Shown piece after piece: positions 32,956 through 41,949 of a stretch of DNA of 64,000 bases. Made by a program: the position numbers and the translations under genes. The notes beneath the pieces were generated by a model, which was not told the origin of the DNA, ran no database searches, and worked only from the letters and a program-made list of their open reading frames with translations. This DNA is from Microbispora sp. H13382 (GTDB lineage: Bacteria; Actinomycetota; Actinomycetes; Streptosporangiales; Streptosporangiaceae): positions 480,351-544,350 of the forward strand of contig NZ_JABBXA010000002.1 of assembly GCF_014161445.1 (NCBI RefSeq), written 5' to 3'. How positions within the stretch are numbered: the stretch's first letter is position 1; each line of letters opens with the position of its first letter.

Positions 32956-33459
32956 TCAATCGCCCGTGCGCGCCGAACCTCGCGGAAGACCGGCCCAGAT
33001 CATTTTCCCTGAGCCGGGCAAGGGCGCGACCTCACCGGTCTCACGGTCGCCGCGGGCACGGAACACCTGTTCGGTGGGGTCCGGTGCCCCGTCGTCCCGA
33101 AGGCGATCGGTGAGAAGGAAGTCGTCCAGTCCGAACTCGCCGGCGTGTTCGCTCTCGCTCAGGAAGAAGGTCCCGCCGGCGAGGTCGGGATCCCAGCCAT
33201 GCGTCAAGGCGTAGTCGACGACTCTCCGCACATCCTTCGGAGTCGGGTAGGCGCAGTCGGTCGCGCACCCCCACGGCAGCACGGCCGTGGACAACAGATC
33301 CGCCTGGAGCACGCGGCCGTTCTTCCCGGCACCCCAGACGCGAAGGCGGACGCATCGGTGACAGTCACGCTCGCCTGCCACGTGATTGATCTGCGCCGTC
33401 CACGCGAACTCCCGGCCGCCTGCGTGCAGCCTCCGCAACCTCGTCCGCACGCTGATCAC
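32956..33459 (-). CDS. conserved hypothetical protein
   Basis: 167 aa from GTG 33459 (RBS GAGGTGGG). Features: RDCHRCVRLRVWGAGKNGRV, LQADLLSTAVLPWGCATDCA, PTPKDVRRVVDYALTHGWDP. Four Cys, including a C-x2-C. I recall similar proteins in other actinomycetes but no assigned function. Probably in operon with the AraC regulator. Confidence 0.7.
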   Translation of the reverse strand: MISVRTRLRRLHAGGREFAWTAQINHVAGERDCHRCVRLRVWGAGKNGRVLQADLLSTAVLPWGCATDCAYPTPKDVRRVVDYALTHGWDPDLAGGTFFLSESEHAGEFGLDDFLLTDRLRDDGAPDPTEQVFRARGDRETGEVAPLPGSGKMIWAGLPRGSARTGD

Positions 33460-33625
33460 CCCACCTCGTCGATTTCATCCGATATCGCCGTACGGATGAC
33501 CAACAGGAGTATTCGCAGCCCCCGAGGTGACTGGCAATCGGATTTCCGGACGGGTGGCAGATCGGACCGGAGTCAGAGGGCACCCGCCGGGACCCACACC
33601 GTCACCGGCGCCGCTGAGGGACGGA

Positions 33626-34084
33626 TCACGGACCGCTCGGGCCGATCCGGGTGTTGCGGAGGTGCTCGTAGACGATCGACGTGCGGACGTCGGCGACTTC
33701 GGGCCGTTCGGTGAGCTTGTCGATCACGAACGCGTACAGGCTGGCATTGTCCGGCACCGCGACGTGCACGATGAAGTCCTCCGTGCCCGTCGTCACGTAG
33801 ACGCCCAGGGTGTCGGGGAGCGCGCTGACCCAGTTGCGGAAGCCCTCGATGTTGCGCCGCGAGGGGGGACGTACGCGGATGGCGATGAGGGCCTGGACCG
33901 GACGCCCGATCGCCGCGAGGTCGACGTCGAGGATCGCTCCCCGAATGACGCCGCGCTGCCGGAGCGCCCGCGTACGGTCGAGTGCCGTGGTCGGCGAGAC
34001 CCCGACCGCGGCGGCGACGTCACGGTTGGTCTTCCGTGCATCCGACTGCAGTTCCGCCAGGATCGCCTTATCAAGTTCGTCCAT
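33626..34084 (-). CDS. Lrp/AsnC-family transcriptional regulator
   Basis: 152 aa from ATG 34084. N-terminal helix-turn-helix MDELDKAILAELQSDARKTN then RDVAAAVGVSPTTALDRTRA; C-terminal RAM ligand domain (GAILDVDLAAIGRPVQALIA, VYVTTGTEDFIVHVAVPD). Typically senses an amino acid. Divergent from the DUF2000 gene at 34195, the likely target. Confidence 0.92.
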   Translation of the reverse strand: MDELDKAILAELQSDARKTNRDVAAAVGVSPTTALDRTRALRQRGVIRGAILDVDLAAIGRPVQALIAIRVRPPSRRNIEGFRNWVSALPDTLGVYVTTGTEDFIVHVAVPDNASLYAFVIDKLTERPEVADVRTSIVYEHLRNTRIGPSGP

Positions 34085-34194
34085 GCCCGCCTCTACGCCC
34101 CTTCTTCCGATATAAGTACGGATTCCTTGCAGTCCAATCGTATGGGTGCCTAGCATTTTCGCCGTACTGCCGGATGGATGAATAGGAGGCCGGG

Positions 34195-34680
34195 ATGACG
34201 GCCGATGAAGGTGCGACCACGGGTGTCGGGTTCGCCCCCGAAGAGATCGACCCGGCCCTCCCGACCCGGGCGGCTCGCCTCAAGTGGGTGATCGTGGTCG
34301 ACGGCGACCTTCCCGCGGGCCGTGCCGTGAACGCCGCCGTCTGCGTGGCCGCGGCGACCTCTACGGCGGTGACCGGGCTCCTCGGTGACGACGCGGTGGA
34401 CGCCGACGGCGGTGCGCACCCGGGCCTGCCCTGGGCGGGGTGTTCGGTGCTGGCCGCGGACACCGCCACGCTTCGTGCCATCCGCACCAAGGCCGCGGCG
34501 TCCGCCGGCTGCTTCGTGGCGGACATGCCCGCCGCGGCCCAGCGGACGCGGGTCTACGCCGACTATCTCGCCACGATGAAGGAGACCGCGGCCGGCGACG
34601 TCGAGTATTACGCGGTCAGCGTGGTCGGGCCGCGCAACCGGGTGGACAAGATCGTGGGAAAACTGCCCCTGATGCCGTGA
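34195..34680 (+). CDS. DUF2000 family protein
   Basis: 161 aa, RBS AGGAGGCCGGG. LKWVIVVDGDLPAGRAVNAA, GLPWAGCSVLAAD and ATLRAIRTKAA match the DUF2000/peptidyl-tRNA-hydrolase-like fold. Biochemical role unknown; genes of this family often sit beside Lrp-type regulators, as here. Confidence 0.82.
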   Translation: MTADEGATTGVGFAPEEIDPALPTRAARLKWVIVVDGDLPAGRAVNAAVCVAAATSTAVTGLLGDDAVDADGGAHPGLPWAGCSVLAADTATLRAIRTKAAASAGCFVADMPAAAQRTRVYADYLATMKETAAGDVEYYAVSVVGPRNRVDKIVGKLPLMP

Positions 34681-34699
34681 CCCGGCATCCCGGCGACGG

Positions 34700-35095
34700 T
34701 CAGGAGCCGGGCGAGCGCAGGTGGCGGGTGTCCACCCGGTGCCCCGCATCCTCCAGTACGGCGACCGCCTCCTTGATCCTCGGCTCGGGCACGAGGACCA
34801 GGTCGGCGTGGAACGTCGAGGCGACGAACACCGGGACGGCCGCATCGGCCAGCGGGCCCACGATGGCCGCCAGCATGCCCGGGACGTCCAGGTGGTGTCC
34901 CGTTTCCCCGCCGTACAGGCCGATCCAGCGGTCGCCGGACCCCGTCGGCCAGGCCTCGCGGATCACGGTGAGGCCCTCCGGGGCGCGTACGAGCGCGATC
35001 CAGTCGTCGTCCTCGGGGAACGTCGCCTGCGGCAGGTGCTGGACGGCGAACACGGACGGCACGATGCCGAGCCGCTGGGCGGCGGGTGAGGTCAT
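34700..35095 (-). CDS. ACT-domain protein (CASTOR-like)
   Basis: 131 aa. EDDDWIALVRAPEGLTVIRE and WIGLYGGETGHHLDVPGMLA then AIVGPLADAAVPVFVASTF fit the paired ACT_7 domains that bind amino acids. Standalone sensor-like protein. Convergent with the DUF2000 gene; 20 bp separate the stops. Confidence 0.8.
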   Translation of the reverse strand: MTSPAAQRLGIVPSVFAVQHLPQATFPEDDDWIALVRAPEGLTVIREAWPTGSGDRWIGLYGGETGHHLDVPGMLAAIVGPLADAAVPVFVASTFHADLVLVPEPRIKEAVAVLEDAGHRVDTRHLRSPGS

Positions 35096-35129
35096 AAGGC
35101 GTGTGTAGCAGAGCCCTCCGACAACACAC

Positions 35130-35780
35130 CTAGACCTGGGACCACTCGGTGACGGAGGCGACCAGCAGCGGCCCGGCGAAGGAGTCCGCGGCGAGGGTCA
35201 CCCCGGTGATCCTGGCGGCGAGCGCGAACGCCTTCGGGAGCGCGTCGTCCCACCGCACGTCCCAGGCCGCCTTACCGGCCGTGGCGGTCAGCGGCAGCCC
35301 GACCCTGCGCATCGGCTCCTTCAGCCGATCGGGGTCGCTGCCCCGGCGGTTGACCGACGCGTGCGGCGTGAACGCGGTGACGATCTCGCCGTCCACGGCG
35401 TACAGGAAGCTGTGCTCGGCGTAGTCGTGGCGTCCGACGGCCACCGCCTCGCAGCCCTGCGAGAGGCGTGCCAGGTTCTCGCCCAGGGTGGTGTGCCAGC
35501 CGCACAACTCGACCATCACGCTCCACTCGCCGATCCGGGTGACGCCGACGTGTCCGCCGCCGTAGCCGCCGTCGGTCCCCTCGATGAACTCCGTGACCGC
35601 GTCGTCGAGTTCGCCGAGAGTCATCGAACCCACCGGTGCTCCGGCGGGATCGATACGGGCCGCGACCTCGGCCGGCTCCAGCCCGTGGAAGAACGACACG
35701 CAGAAGACGTCGCCCAGCGGGTTGTCCGCGGCTCCGGGCGGGGCCGCCAGCCACCGGAAACGGGCGAGAGCATCGGGCAC
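35130..35780 (-). CDS. DUF6461 family protein
   Basis: 216 aa from GTG 35780, chosen because AAGGGGG precedes it by 5 bases; ATG 35798 is the alternative. RFRWLAAPPGAADNPLGDVF, GEWSVMVELCGWHTTLGENL and SVNRRGSDPDRLKEPMRRVG are hallmarks of a family common in actinomycetes (DUF6461). Soluble, function unknown. Confidence 0.75.
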   Translation of the reverse strand: MPDALARFRWLAAPPGAADNPLGDVFCVSFFHGLEPAEVAARIDPAGAPVGSMTLGELDDAVTEFIEGTDGGYGGGHVGVTRIGEWSVMVELCGWHTTLGENLARLSQGCEAVAVGRHDYAEHSFLYAVDGEIVTAFTPHASVNRRGSDPDRLKEPMRRVGLPLTATAGKAAWDVRWDDALPKAFALAARITGVTLAADSFAGPLLVASVTEWSQV

Positions 35781-35942
35781 GTGAGCCCCCTTGGTCATCT
35801 CGCGACGTCGTGGCGACCACCGCCCGCAGAACCGGGGCCGAGGCCGTTCGTCGCGTTCCTGTCCGCCGACGGCGGATGCCGTCTGCGTCAAGAGGATGGC
35901 GGCACGGTCCTGGAACCGGCTTGGATCTTGCTTAACGCCATG

Positions 35943-37535
35943 TCACGGCCCGGGGACGACCGCCTTCGAGAAGAGCCGGCCGCGGGCGAAGCACAGACGG
36001 TAGGCGCGGGCGGGATCGGCCTCCACGGTGTAGTAGGCACAGTCCTGGCCCTGTGGCGGGGCGGGGGCGCCGTCCGGCGGGCCGTCCCTGGTGAACGCGG
36101 GGAGCCGGGACCGCACGTCGTCGCGTGGTTCGCCCACCTTCAGCCGATCGTAGGCCGCGGAATCGAGGACGGAGAACGACGAGCTGACGAAGTGGAGGGG
36201 GATCAGGAGCACGAAGATCCCGGCCAGCACGGCCACGGGGACCACGACCGCCTGAGCCAGCCGCCGCCGCACCCGCCGGCGGGCGAGGTCGAGCTCCCGG
36301 GCCGACGCGGTCACGGGCATGCCGGGGCCCGCCGCCCGCGGGGGTCCGTCGTCCGCGCGCACGCCGTCGACGGGCAGTTGGGCGGCGACCTCGAAACCCC
36401 CGCCGGGGGCCGGGCCCGCCCGCAGGACGCCGCCGGCCAGCCGCACGCGTTCCGCCAGCCCGACGAGCCCCGAACCACCCGAGGCGAGGTCCGGCGGGGC
36501 GGCCACCGGGGCGGCGTCGTTGACCACGCGGAGCGTGACGACGCCGTCATCGGACGCGAGAGCGACGCGTACGGTCGCGCCGGGAGCGTGCTTGGCGGCG
36601 TTGGTCAGGGCCTCCTGGAGCACGCGGCGCACGGCGAGCGAGGTCATCGGAGCCAGGTCGCCGGTGCCGCCCAGGTGCTCGACGACGATCGGCACGCCGG
36701 AGTCTCGGGCGCGCTCGACGAGCGTCTCCACGCTCTCCTCACGCGGTGGCATCGCGTCGAAGGGCGGGGTGCCCTCGTCGTCCGCGCGCAGCACGCCGAT
36801 GATCTCGCGGAGCCGCTCGGTGGCGGCCGCGGCGGCCTCGCGCAGTTCGCGTACGGCCGCCTGCTGCCGGGGGTCGAGACCGGGGTCGAGTTCCAGCGCG
36901 CCGGCGCGCACCGCGAGCAGCGTCAGATCGTGGCCGAGCGAGTCGTGCATGTCGCCCGCGATGCGCGCCCTCTCCCGCAGGCGGGCGCGGTCGGCGACGG
37001 CCTGCTGCTCACGCTCCAGCCGGTCGGCGAGCCGCCAGCCCGTGCGGACCAGTTCGGTGTGCTGGCGGCGCCACCGGCCGAGCAGCCAGGGTGAGACGAC
37101 CGCGAGCAGCAGCGTGGCGAGCTGTGCGGGCCAGCCCCACAGGTCGCGCAGGACGAGCGCGGACAGCGGCAGCCCGGCGAGGGCGACGACGGCGAAGAAC
37201 CACAGCGCCGGGCGGGCGCTCGCCATCCGGTGCCCGGCCAGGTAGCCGAAGATCACCAGCGCCGCCCACGTCCAGGACAGGGGGCCGACCATCTGCACGT
37301 CCAGGGCCAGGCTCACCGCCACCGGTACGGCCAGCGCCGCCAGCGGCCACCTGCGGCTCACCGCCGTCGCGGCCGCGAACAGCGGAACGGCCACGGCCGC
37401 CGCCACCCGCCGCGCGTCGACGTCCACGAGGACGCCGTCGCCGATGCCGTCGAGGATGCCGTCGACGACCGACGCGACCGGCGGCGCGGACACGGCCAGC
37501 CAGACACCGAGGTCGAGGAGACGGTACGTCCGCAC
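35943..37535 (-). CDS. sensor histidine kinase with extra C-terminal membrane/extracytoplasmic domain
   Basis: 530 aa from GTG 37535, 4 bp after the response regulator stop. N-terminal membrane helices (about residues 1-150), phospho-His box ARIAGDMHDSLGHDLTLLAV near residue 200, then HATPase (TNAAKHAPGATVRV, GGSGLVGLAERVRLAGG). Unusually the chain goes on after the ATPase: a helix AQAVVVPVAVLAGIFVLLIP and about 75 residues (YDRLKVGEPRDDVRSRLP...QDCAYYTVEADPARAYRLCF) predicted outside the membrane, with two Cys. This tail could be a second sensor. Part of a coupled operon with the serine hydrolase and regulator upstream. Confidence 0.88.
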   Translation of the reverse strand: MRTYRLLDLGVWLAVSAPPVASVVDGILDGIGDGVLVDVDARRVAAAVAVPLFAAATAVSRRWPLAALAVPVAVSLALDVQMVGPLSWTWAALVIFGYLAGHRMASARPALWFFAVVALAGLPLSALVLRDLWGWPAQLATLLLAVVSPWLLGRWRRQHTELVRTGWRLADRLEREQQAVADRARLRERARIAGDMHDSLGHDLTLLAVRAGALELDPGLDPRQQAAVRELREAAAAATERLREIIGVLRADDEGTPPFDAMPPREESVETLVERARDSGVPIVVEHLGGTGDLAPMTSLAVRRVLQEALTNAAKHAPGATVRVALASDDGVVTLRVVNDAAPVAAPPDLASGGSGLVGLAERVRLAGGVLRAGPAPGGGFEVAAQLPVDGVRADDGPPRAAGPGMPVTASARELDLARRRVRRRLAQAVVVPVAVLAGIFVLLIPLHFVSSSFSVLDSAAYDRLKVGEPRDDVRSRLPAFTRDGPPDGAPAPPQGQDCAYYTVEADPARAYRLCFARGRLFSKAVVPGP

Positions 37536-37539
37536 CGCC

Positions 37540-38235
37540 TCACGCCCTCCGGTCGAGCGGAGCCTCGGGCACGAGACCCGCCTCGTACGCGAGGATCGCG
37601 GCCTGGACGCGGTTGCGGAGGCCGAGACGGGCGAGGATCTGGCTGACGTACCCCTTGACCGTGCCCTCGACGAGGTGCAGGCGCCGGGCGATCTCGGCGT
37701 TGGACAGGGCGGCCCCGACCAGCGCGAGCACCTCCCGCTCCCGCTCGCCGAGCTCGGCCACCAGGGCGCGGGCGGCGGCCTCCGTGCCGAGCGGGCGCGC
37801 ACGGAGACGGGTGATGACCCGCCGCGTGACGGCGGGGGAGAGATAGGCGCCGCCGGCGGCGACCGCGCGGACCCCCGCGATCAGTTCGCGTGGATCCCCC
37901 GATTTGAGGAGGAAGCCGGCCGCGCCGGAGCCGAGCGCGCTCGTCACGTAGTCGTCCTCGTTGAACGTCGTGAGCATCACGACGGCGACCTCGGGCAGGA
38001 CGCGGCGCAGCTCGGCGGCGGCCGCCAGCCCGTCGAGGCGCGGCATCCGGACGTCGAGCAGGCAGATGGCGGGACGGTGGCGCAGGGCGAGGTCGACGGC
38101 CTCGTGCCCGTCGCCCGCCTCGGCGACGACCTCGATGTCGCCGGCCGTCGCCAGGATGCCCGCGATACCGGCCCGGATCAGCGCCTCGTCGTCCGCCAGC
38201 AGGACGCGGATCGTTCCCGGCTCACCGCTGCTCAT
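37540..38235 (-). CDS. LuxR/NarL-family response regulator
   Basis: 231 aa. Receiver with VLLADDE, phospho-Asp in CLLDVRMPRLDG and Lys in GFLLKSGD; C-terminal LuxR domain LGEREREVLALVGAALSNAE then IARRLHLVEGTVKGYVSQIL. Its start overlaps the stop of the serine hydrolase gene by 4 bases (ATGA) and the kinase follows after 4 bases, so three genes are translationally linked. Confidence 0.93.
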   Translation of the reverse strand: MSSGEPGTIRVLLADDEALIRAGIAGILATAGDIEVVAEAGDGHEAVDLALRHRPAICLLDVRMPRLDGLAAAAELRRVLPEVAVVMLTTFNEDDYVTSALGSGAAGFLLKSGDPRELIAGVRAVAAGGAYLSPAVTRRVITRLRARPLGTEAAARALVAELGEREREVLALVGAALSNAEIARRLHLVEGTVKGYVSQILARLGLRNRVQAAILAYEAGLVPEAPLDRRA

Positions 38236-39746
38236 GCCGGGACGTTACCAACGGCCCGCCGCCGGGAGCGTACGGCGTGGGCGAGACGGGCGGCCACGAC
38301 GGCGACGGCGGCCAGCGCTCCGGTGGCGGCCCAGACGTACAGCGCGAGCCAGACGTAGGTGAGCTGGTCCAGCGTGCCCACCCGGTTGAGCACCACCGCG
38401 GCCAGCGCCGGCAGCCCGAGGTAGAAGGCGACGGGCAGCGCGTACGGCGCCAGCCGCGCGATAATCCGCCACGCGGGCCGGCGGGCGCGACGCCGGGTCC
38501 AGCGGGGGGCGCGTACGACCCCGGCCACGCCGAGGCCCAGGTTGAGCAGCGACAGCGCGCCCAGCCAGGGGTCCACCGACGTCGTGAAGGGCGCGGCGCC
38601 CGCGCCGGGCCGTCCCTCGATCAGGTCGACCAGGCCGTCGCTGATGATCAGTGCGTCGTCACCCGAGATCATCCCCGTGTTGGTGACGACCGCGATGCCG
38701 TACCCGCTGCCGGGCAGGACGGTCTGCGCGGAGTTGTGCGTGAGCAGCCAGCCGGTGTGCCGCAGCATCGGTGCTCCTCCGGGGGTCCGCTGGGCCGACC
38801 AGCCCATGCCGTACGTGCTGCCGCCCACACCGGACGGGGTCTGGGTGGCCTCGACGAGGCCCCGGGGGATGACGTGGCCGGCGCCGGTCTGCGTGGCGAG
38901 CCACTTGGCCAGGTCGTCCGCCGTGCTGACGACGCCATAGGAGCCGTTGACGAACCACTTCGGGTGCGCGCGCTCGATCACCCGGCCGTACGCGCGGATG
39001 TAGCCGGCGCCCGCGCCGGGCAGGTCCTCGGTGGTGTCCACCGTGCGGGTGGACGCCATGCCGAGCGGAGTGAACACCGTGGCGGTCATGAGATCGGCGA
39101 ACGGCAGGCCCGACACCACCTCGGCCAGCCGAGCCGCGACCGCGTAGTTGGGGTTGTGGTACGCCATCCGGGTGCCCGGCGCCGCCGCCAGCGGAGCCGT
39201 CCCGAGCATCGCGACGGCGCCCTTGAGGTCGTCCGGCGCGGGGAGCGTCATATCGGGGAAGGTCCGGTCGCTCATGCCCGAGGTCTGCTGGAGCAGCTGC
39301 CGTACGGTGATCCGCCGAGCCCGGGGATCGGCCATGGTGAACTCCGGCAGATACCGGCGGACCGGGGCGTCGAGGTCGATCCTGCCCTCGTCGGCCAGGC
39401 GCAGCACCGCGAGGGCCGTGAACGACTTGGACAGCGAGGCGAGCGGCATCGGGGTGTCCGCGGTGATCGCCTCGCCGCCGGCCGTGTGGCCGTGACCGGC
39501 GGCGTACACGACCCGGTCGCCCTTGACGACCGTCACCACGGCGCCGGGCAGGTCCGTGCGGCGGATGTAGTCGCGTACGTACCGGTCGACGGACTCCGCG
39601 GTCAGACCGGCCTGCCCGGCCGCGCCTGTCGTCCGCGTCGCGGCGCCCGCCGCCGTCGTCCCCGTCGCGGCGTTCGCCGTCGTCCCCGACATGAGCAGCA
39701 GCACACCGGCCAGGCCGGCGGTCGCGGCGATCCTGCGCATCCGCAC
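38232..39746 (-). CDS. serine hydrolase with C-terminal membrane helices (beta-lactamase fold)
   Basis: 504 aa from GTG 39746 (RBS GGAGGGG). Signal peptide, then the catalytic domain: LASLSKSFTALAVLR (S-x-x-K), YHNPNYAVA (Tyr...Asn), LRHTGWLLTHNS (H-x-G position as His-Thr-Gly). After about residue 390 come three or four helices (LGALSLLNLGLGVAGVV, YALPVAFYLGLPALAAVVL, LALYVWAATGALAAVAVV). This layout is seen in membrane-anchored class C-like hydrolases of actinomycetes. Coupled to a two-component system, it may be a sensor of beta-lactams or wall fragments; that is inference. Confidence 0.85.
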   Translation of the reverse strand: MRMRRIAATAGLAGVLLLMSGTTANAATGTTAAGAATRTTGAAGQAGLTAESVDRYVRDYIRRTDLPGAVVTVVKGDRVVYAAGHGHTAGGEAITADTPMPLASLSKSFTALAVLRLADEGRIDLDAPVRRYLPEFTMADPRARRITVRQLLQQTSGMSDRTFPDMTLPAPDDLKGAVAMLGTAPLAAAPGTRMAYHNPNYAVAARLAEVVSGLPFADLMTATVFTPLGMASTRTVDTTEDLPGAGAGYIRAYGRVIERAHPKWFVNGSYGVVSTADDLAKWLATQTGAGHVIPRGLVEATQTPSGVGGSTYGMGWSAQRTPGGAPMLRHTGWLLTHNSAQTVLPGSGYGIAVVTNTGMISGDDALIISDGLVDLIEGRPGAGAAPFTTSVDPWLGALSLLNLGLGVAGVVRAPRWTRRRARRPAWRIIARLAPYALPVAFYLGLPALAAVVLNRVGTLDQLTYVWLALYVWAATGALAAVAVVAARLAHAVRSRRRAVGNVPA

Positions 39747-39867
39747 CGTGTTTCCCCTCCGAGCTTTCCGTTCGCAGGTCACGTACGGTAGGAGCGGCCG
39801 GAGGGGCGGCACAGCGGGCGATCGGGAGGTCCTCATCTGACTTTCGTCAGGTCGGGGACCGGGCGGA

Positions 39868-40350
39868 TCAGCGGCGGCCGAACCACCTGAGGAACGAGCG
39901 CCTCGGACGCTTCTCGGGAGCGGCCGCGGGGGCGGGCTTCCTCTCGGCGACCGGATGCAGGGCCCGCCACTCGGCGGCGATCTCGTCCACGTCGATGAGC
40001 GGCTGCACGACGGGCGGACCGGACAGGGGCCTGCGGTAGCTGTCGCGGATCCTGCCGTTCATCTCCTCGGCGATCCGGCGCGCCTCGGCCTCGGTACGCG
40101 CGCCGAGCGCCTCCGCCCTCGCCTCCTCGGCCTCCTTGCGCAGCGCCAGCGTCCCCGGCAGCGGGAACGACAGGTTCTCCGCGCGCAGCTTCTGCTTGAT
40201 CCACCACATGTCGTCGTGCGGCTTGCCCTGGCCGGGGATGGGCTTGCCGGCGCCCGGCAGATCGTCGAACTCGCCACGCTCGGTGGCCTCGCGGATCTGC
40301 CGGTCGATCCACGACTCGAAGCTCACGCCAAGGGGCTTGCGTTCGGTCAC
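39868..40350 (-). CDS. DUF1992 (DnaJ-C28-like) protein
   Basis: 160 aa from GTG 40350 (RBS GAGGTGAG). FESWIDRQIREATERGEFDD then LPGAGKPIPGQGKP is the DUF1992 signature, followed by HDDMWWIKQKLRAENLSFPL. Charged helical tail ending RRSFLRWFGRR. Family function unknown. Confidence 0.9.
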   Translation of the reverse strand: MTERKPLGVSFESWIDRQIREATERGEFDDLPGAGKPIPGQGKPHDDMWWIKQKLRAENLSFPLPGTLALRKEAEEARAEALGARTEAEARRIAEEMNGRIRDSYRRPLSGPPVVQPLIDVDEIAAEWRALHPVAERKPAPAAAPEKRPRRSFLRWFGRR

Positions 40351-40408
40351 GGCCTCACCTCGCAACGACGCGATCGGCATCCTCCTGCGAGGATAACTTT
40401 CCGGCGTG

Positions 40409-40515
40409 GGCGGCCAGGGCGACGGGACAGGCCAGGGCGAGGGGACAGGGACAGGCCAGGGCTGGGGGACAGGGACAGGCCAGGGCTGGGGGACAGCTCA
40501 GGGCTTGGGGAGAGT
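40409..40515. repeat. short tandem repeat, 24-bp unit
   Basis: Two exact 24-bp units (40441-40464, 40465-40488) containing GGACAGGGACAGGCCAGGG are flanked by partial copies. They fill the gap between the NAD(P)-binding reductase stop (40516) and the DUF1992 start. Confidence 0.85.
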
Positions 40516-41388
40516 TCAGGGCGCCCGCAGCAGGTCGACCACCCCCGTGGTGCCCTCGTCGGCATGGCCGTCCGCGAGCCGCCGCTCCATCAGGGTCATG
40601 AACGGCGTGAGCAGTTCGGGGCTGACCTTCTGCTCCTCGGCCGTCCGCAGCAGGGTCGCGTTGCCCCCGACCATCATCGCCAGGTTGGAGGTGACGTTCT
40701 TCGTGTAGTCGCCGCTGTCCAGCTGGTCGGCGACGCCGTACGCGTACGGGGCCATCGCCCTCAGCCAGCCCACGACGAGGTCGGCGAAGCCCTTCGGGGG
40801 GATCTCCTCGCGGACGAGCGCGAAGGCGTGCGCCACCCCCGCGAACATGCCCGTCATCGCGCTCAGCAGCGCCACGTCGTGGAGGGCGGCGAGCCCGGGG
40901 TCCTCGCCGGTGTAGACGGTGCCGGCGGGTACGGCCAGCGTGCCCGCGTGGGCCTCGAACACCGCCCGGGAGCCGCTGTAGAAGACGTAGGCGCCGGAGC
41001 CGGCCACGCCGATCATGGGCGGAACCGCCATGACACCGCCGTCCAGGAAGCGGGCGCCGCGCGCCTCGGCCCACCGCGCGTGGGCCCGGGCCTCCTCCGG
41101 GGTGCCGGTGGTCAGGTCGACCAGGTCCTTGCCGGCCAGGTCGGCGTCGGCGAGGGCCTCGCCGACCGAGGTGTGGTCGAGCAGGCAGACGACCACGAGA
41201 TCGCTCGCCGCCACGGCCTCGGCGGCGGTCGCGGCGACGCGGGCGCCCTCCAGGGCCTCGGCCCTCTCCGGGGTGCGGTTCCAGACGGTCAGGGGATGCC
41301 CGGCGGCGAGCCAGGCGCGGGCGAGCGCGCCGCCCATCGCGCCCAGCCCGAGGAGGGACAGCGGAGACTTCTCAGCGTTGTGGGTCAT
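40516..41388 (-). CDS. NAD(P)-dependent reductase, imine-reductase/beta-hydroxyacid dehydrogenase-like
   Basis: 290 aa from ATG 41388. Rossmann motif LLGLGAMGGALARAWLAAGH, NRTPERAEAL binding NADP phosphate, ATAAEAVAASDLVVVCLLDH, then DLTTGTPEEARAHARWAEAR. The C-terminal helical part (YDxGVADQLDSGDY-like, NATLLRTAEEQKVSPELLTP) matches the group that includes imine reductases and not classical hydroxyisobutyrate dehydrogenases, which have a catalytic Lys in a different setting. Divergent from an HxlR regulator, whose operator lies between. Confidence 0.82.
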   Translation of the reverse strand: MTHNAEKSPLSLLGLGAMGGALARAWLAAGHPLTVWNRTPERAEALEGARVAATAAEAVAASDLVVVCLLDHTSVGEALADADLAGKDLVDLTTGTPEEARAHARWAEARGARFLDGGVMAVPPMIGVAGSGAYVFYSGSRAVFEAHAGTLAVPAGTVYTGEDPGLAALHDVALLSAMTGMFAGVAHAFALVREEIPPKGFADLVVGWLRAMAPYAYGVADQLDSGDYTKNVTSNLAMMVGGNATLLRTAEEQKVSPELLTPFMTLMERRLADGHADEGTTGVVDLLRAP

Positions 41389-41422
41389 GCCGATTAGGCT
41401 GGTCACGAGCCCCGAGTCGATC

Positions 41423-41448
41423 AAGTACGCACTTCCAAGTGGGTGCTT
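41423..41448. promoter_or_regulatory. HxlR operator candidate
   Basis: AAGTACGCACTT (41423-41434) and AAGTGGGTGCTT (41437-41448); the centre CACTT-CC-AAGTG is a perfect inverted repeat. Lies in the 97-bp gap between the reductase and hxlR-type genes, upstream of both starts. Confidence 0.7.
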
Positions 41449-41485
41449 ACCCCGGGGTGAGCGAGCAGCCAGGAGGGGGTGGGGC

Positions 41486-41881
41486 ATGCGGACCGCACGG
41501 CGTCCCGGAGCGTCCGGATGCGGGATCGACGCCGCGATGGAGGTGATCGGCGGGAAGTGGAAGAGCTCGATCCTCTGGGCGCTGAACGAGCGCGCGTGCC
41601 GTTTCGGCGAGCTGCGCAGGATGCTCCCCGGCGTGACCGAGAAGGTGCTCGCCTCGCACCTGCGGGAGATGGAGGCCGACGGCATCGTGCACCGCGAGGT
41701 GTACGACGAGGTGCCGCCGCGCGTCGAATACTCGCTGACCCCGCTCGGCGTCACGCTGAACGAGGCGCTGGCGCCGCTCGGCGAGTGGGGACGGGAGCAC
41801 CTCCTCGGCGGACGGGACGATCACCACGTCGCCGCCACCGGAGACCGGGTCTCCGGGATGAGTCCCACCGCCCCGAGGTGA
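41486..41881 (+). CDS. HxlR-family transcriptional regulator
   Basis: 131 aa from ATG 41486 (RBS AGGAGGGGG). Signature CGIDAAMEVIGGKWKSSILW, ALNERACRFGELRRMLPGVT, EKVLASHLREMEADGIVHRE, then YSLTPLGVTL. Single Cys12 near the N-terminus could be redox- or aldehyde-sensitive, as in HxlR/YodB proteins. Divergent from the reductase gene it most likely controls. Confidence 0.92.
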   Translation: MRTARRPGASGCGIDAAMEVIGGKWKSSILWALNERACRFGELRRMLPGVTEKVLASHLREMEADGIVHREVYDEVPPRVEYSLTPLGVTLNEALAPLGEWGREHLLGGRDDHHVAATGDRVSGMSPTAPR

Positions 41882-41949
41882 GGTGTCACGGCCGGGCCGC
41901 GCTCTCGGAGCCGTCCCCGCGGCGTATGTCCCGATGAGCGGCCCGGGTC

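Noticed and set aside
40409-40515. CRISPR-like repeat array
   Set aside because: Units are contiguous without spacers; it is a simple tandem repeat.
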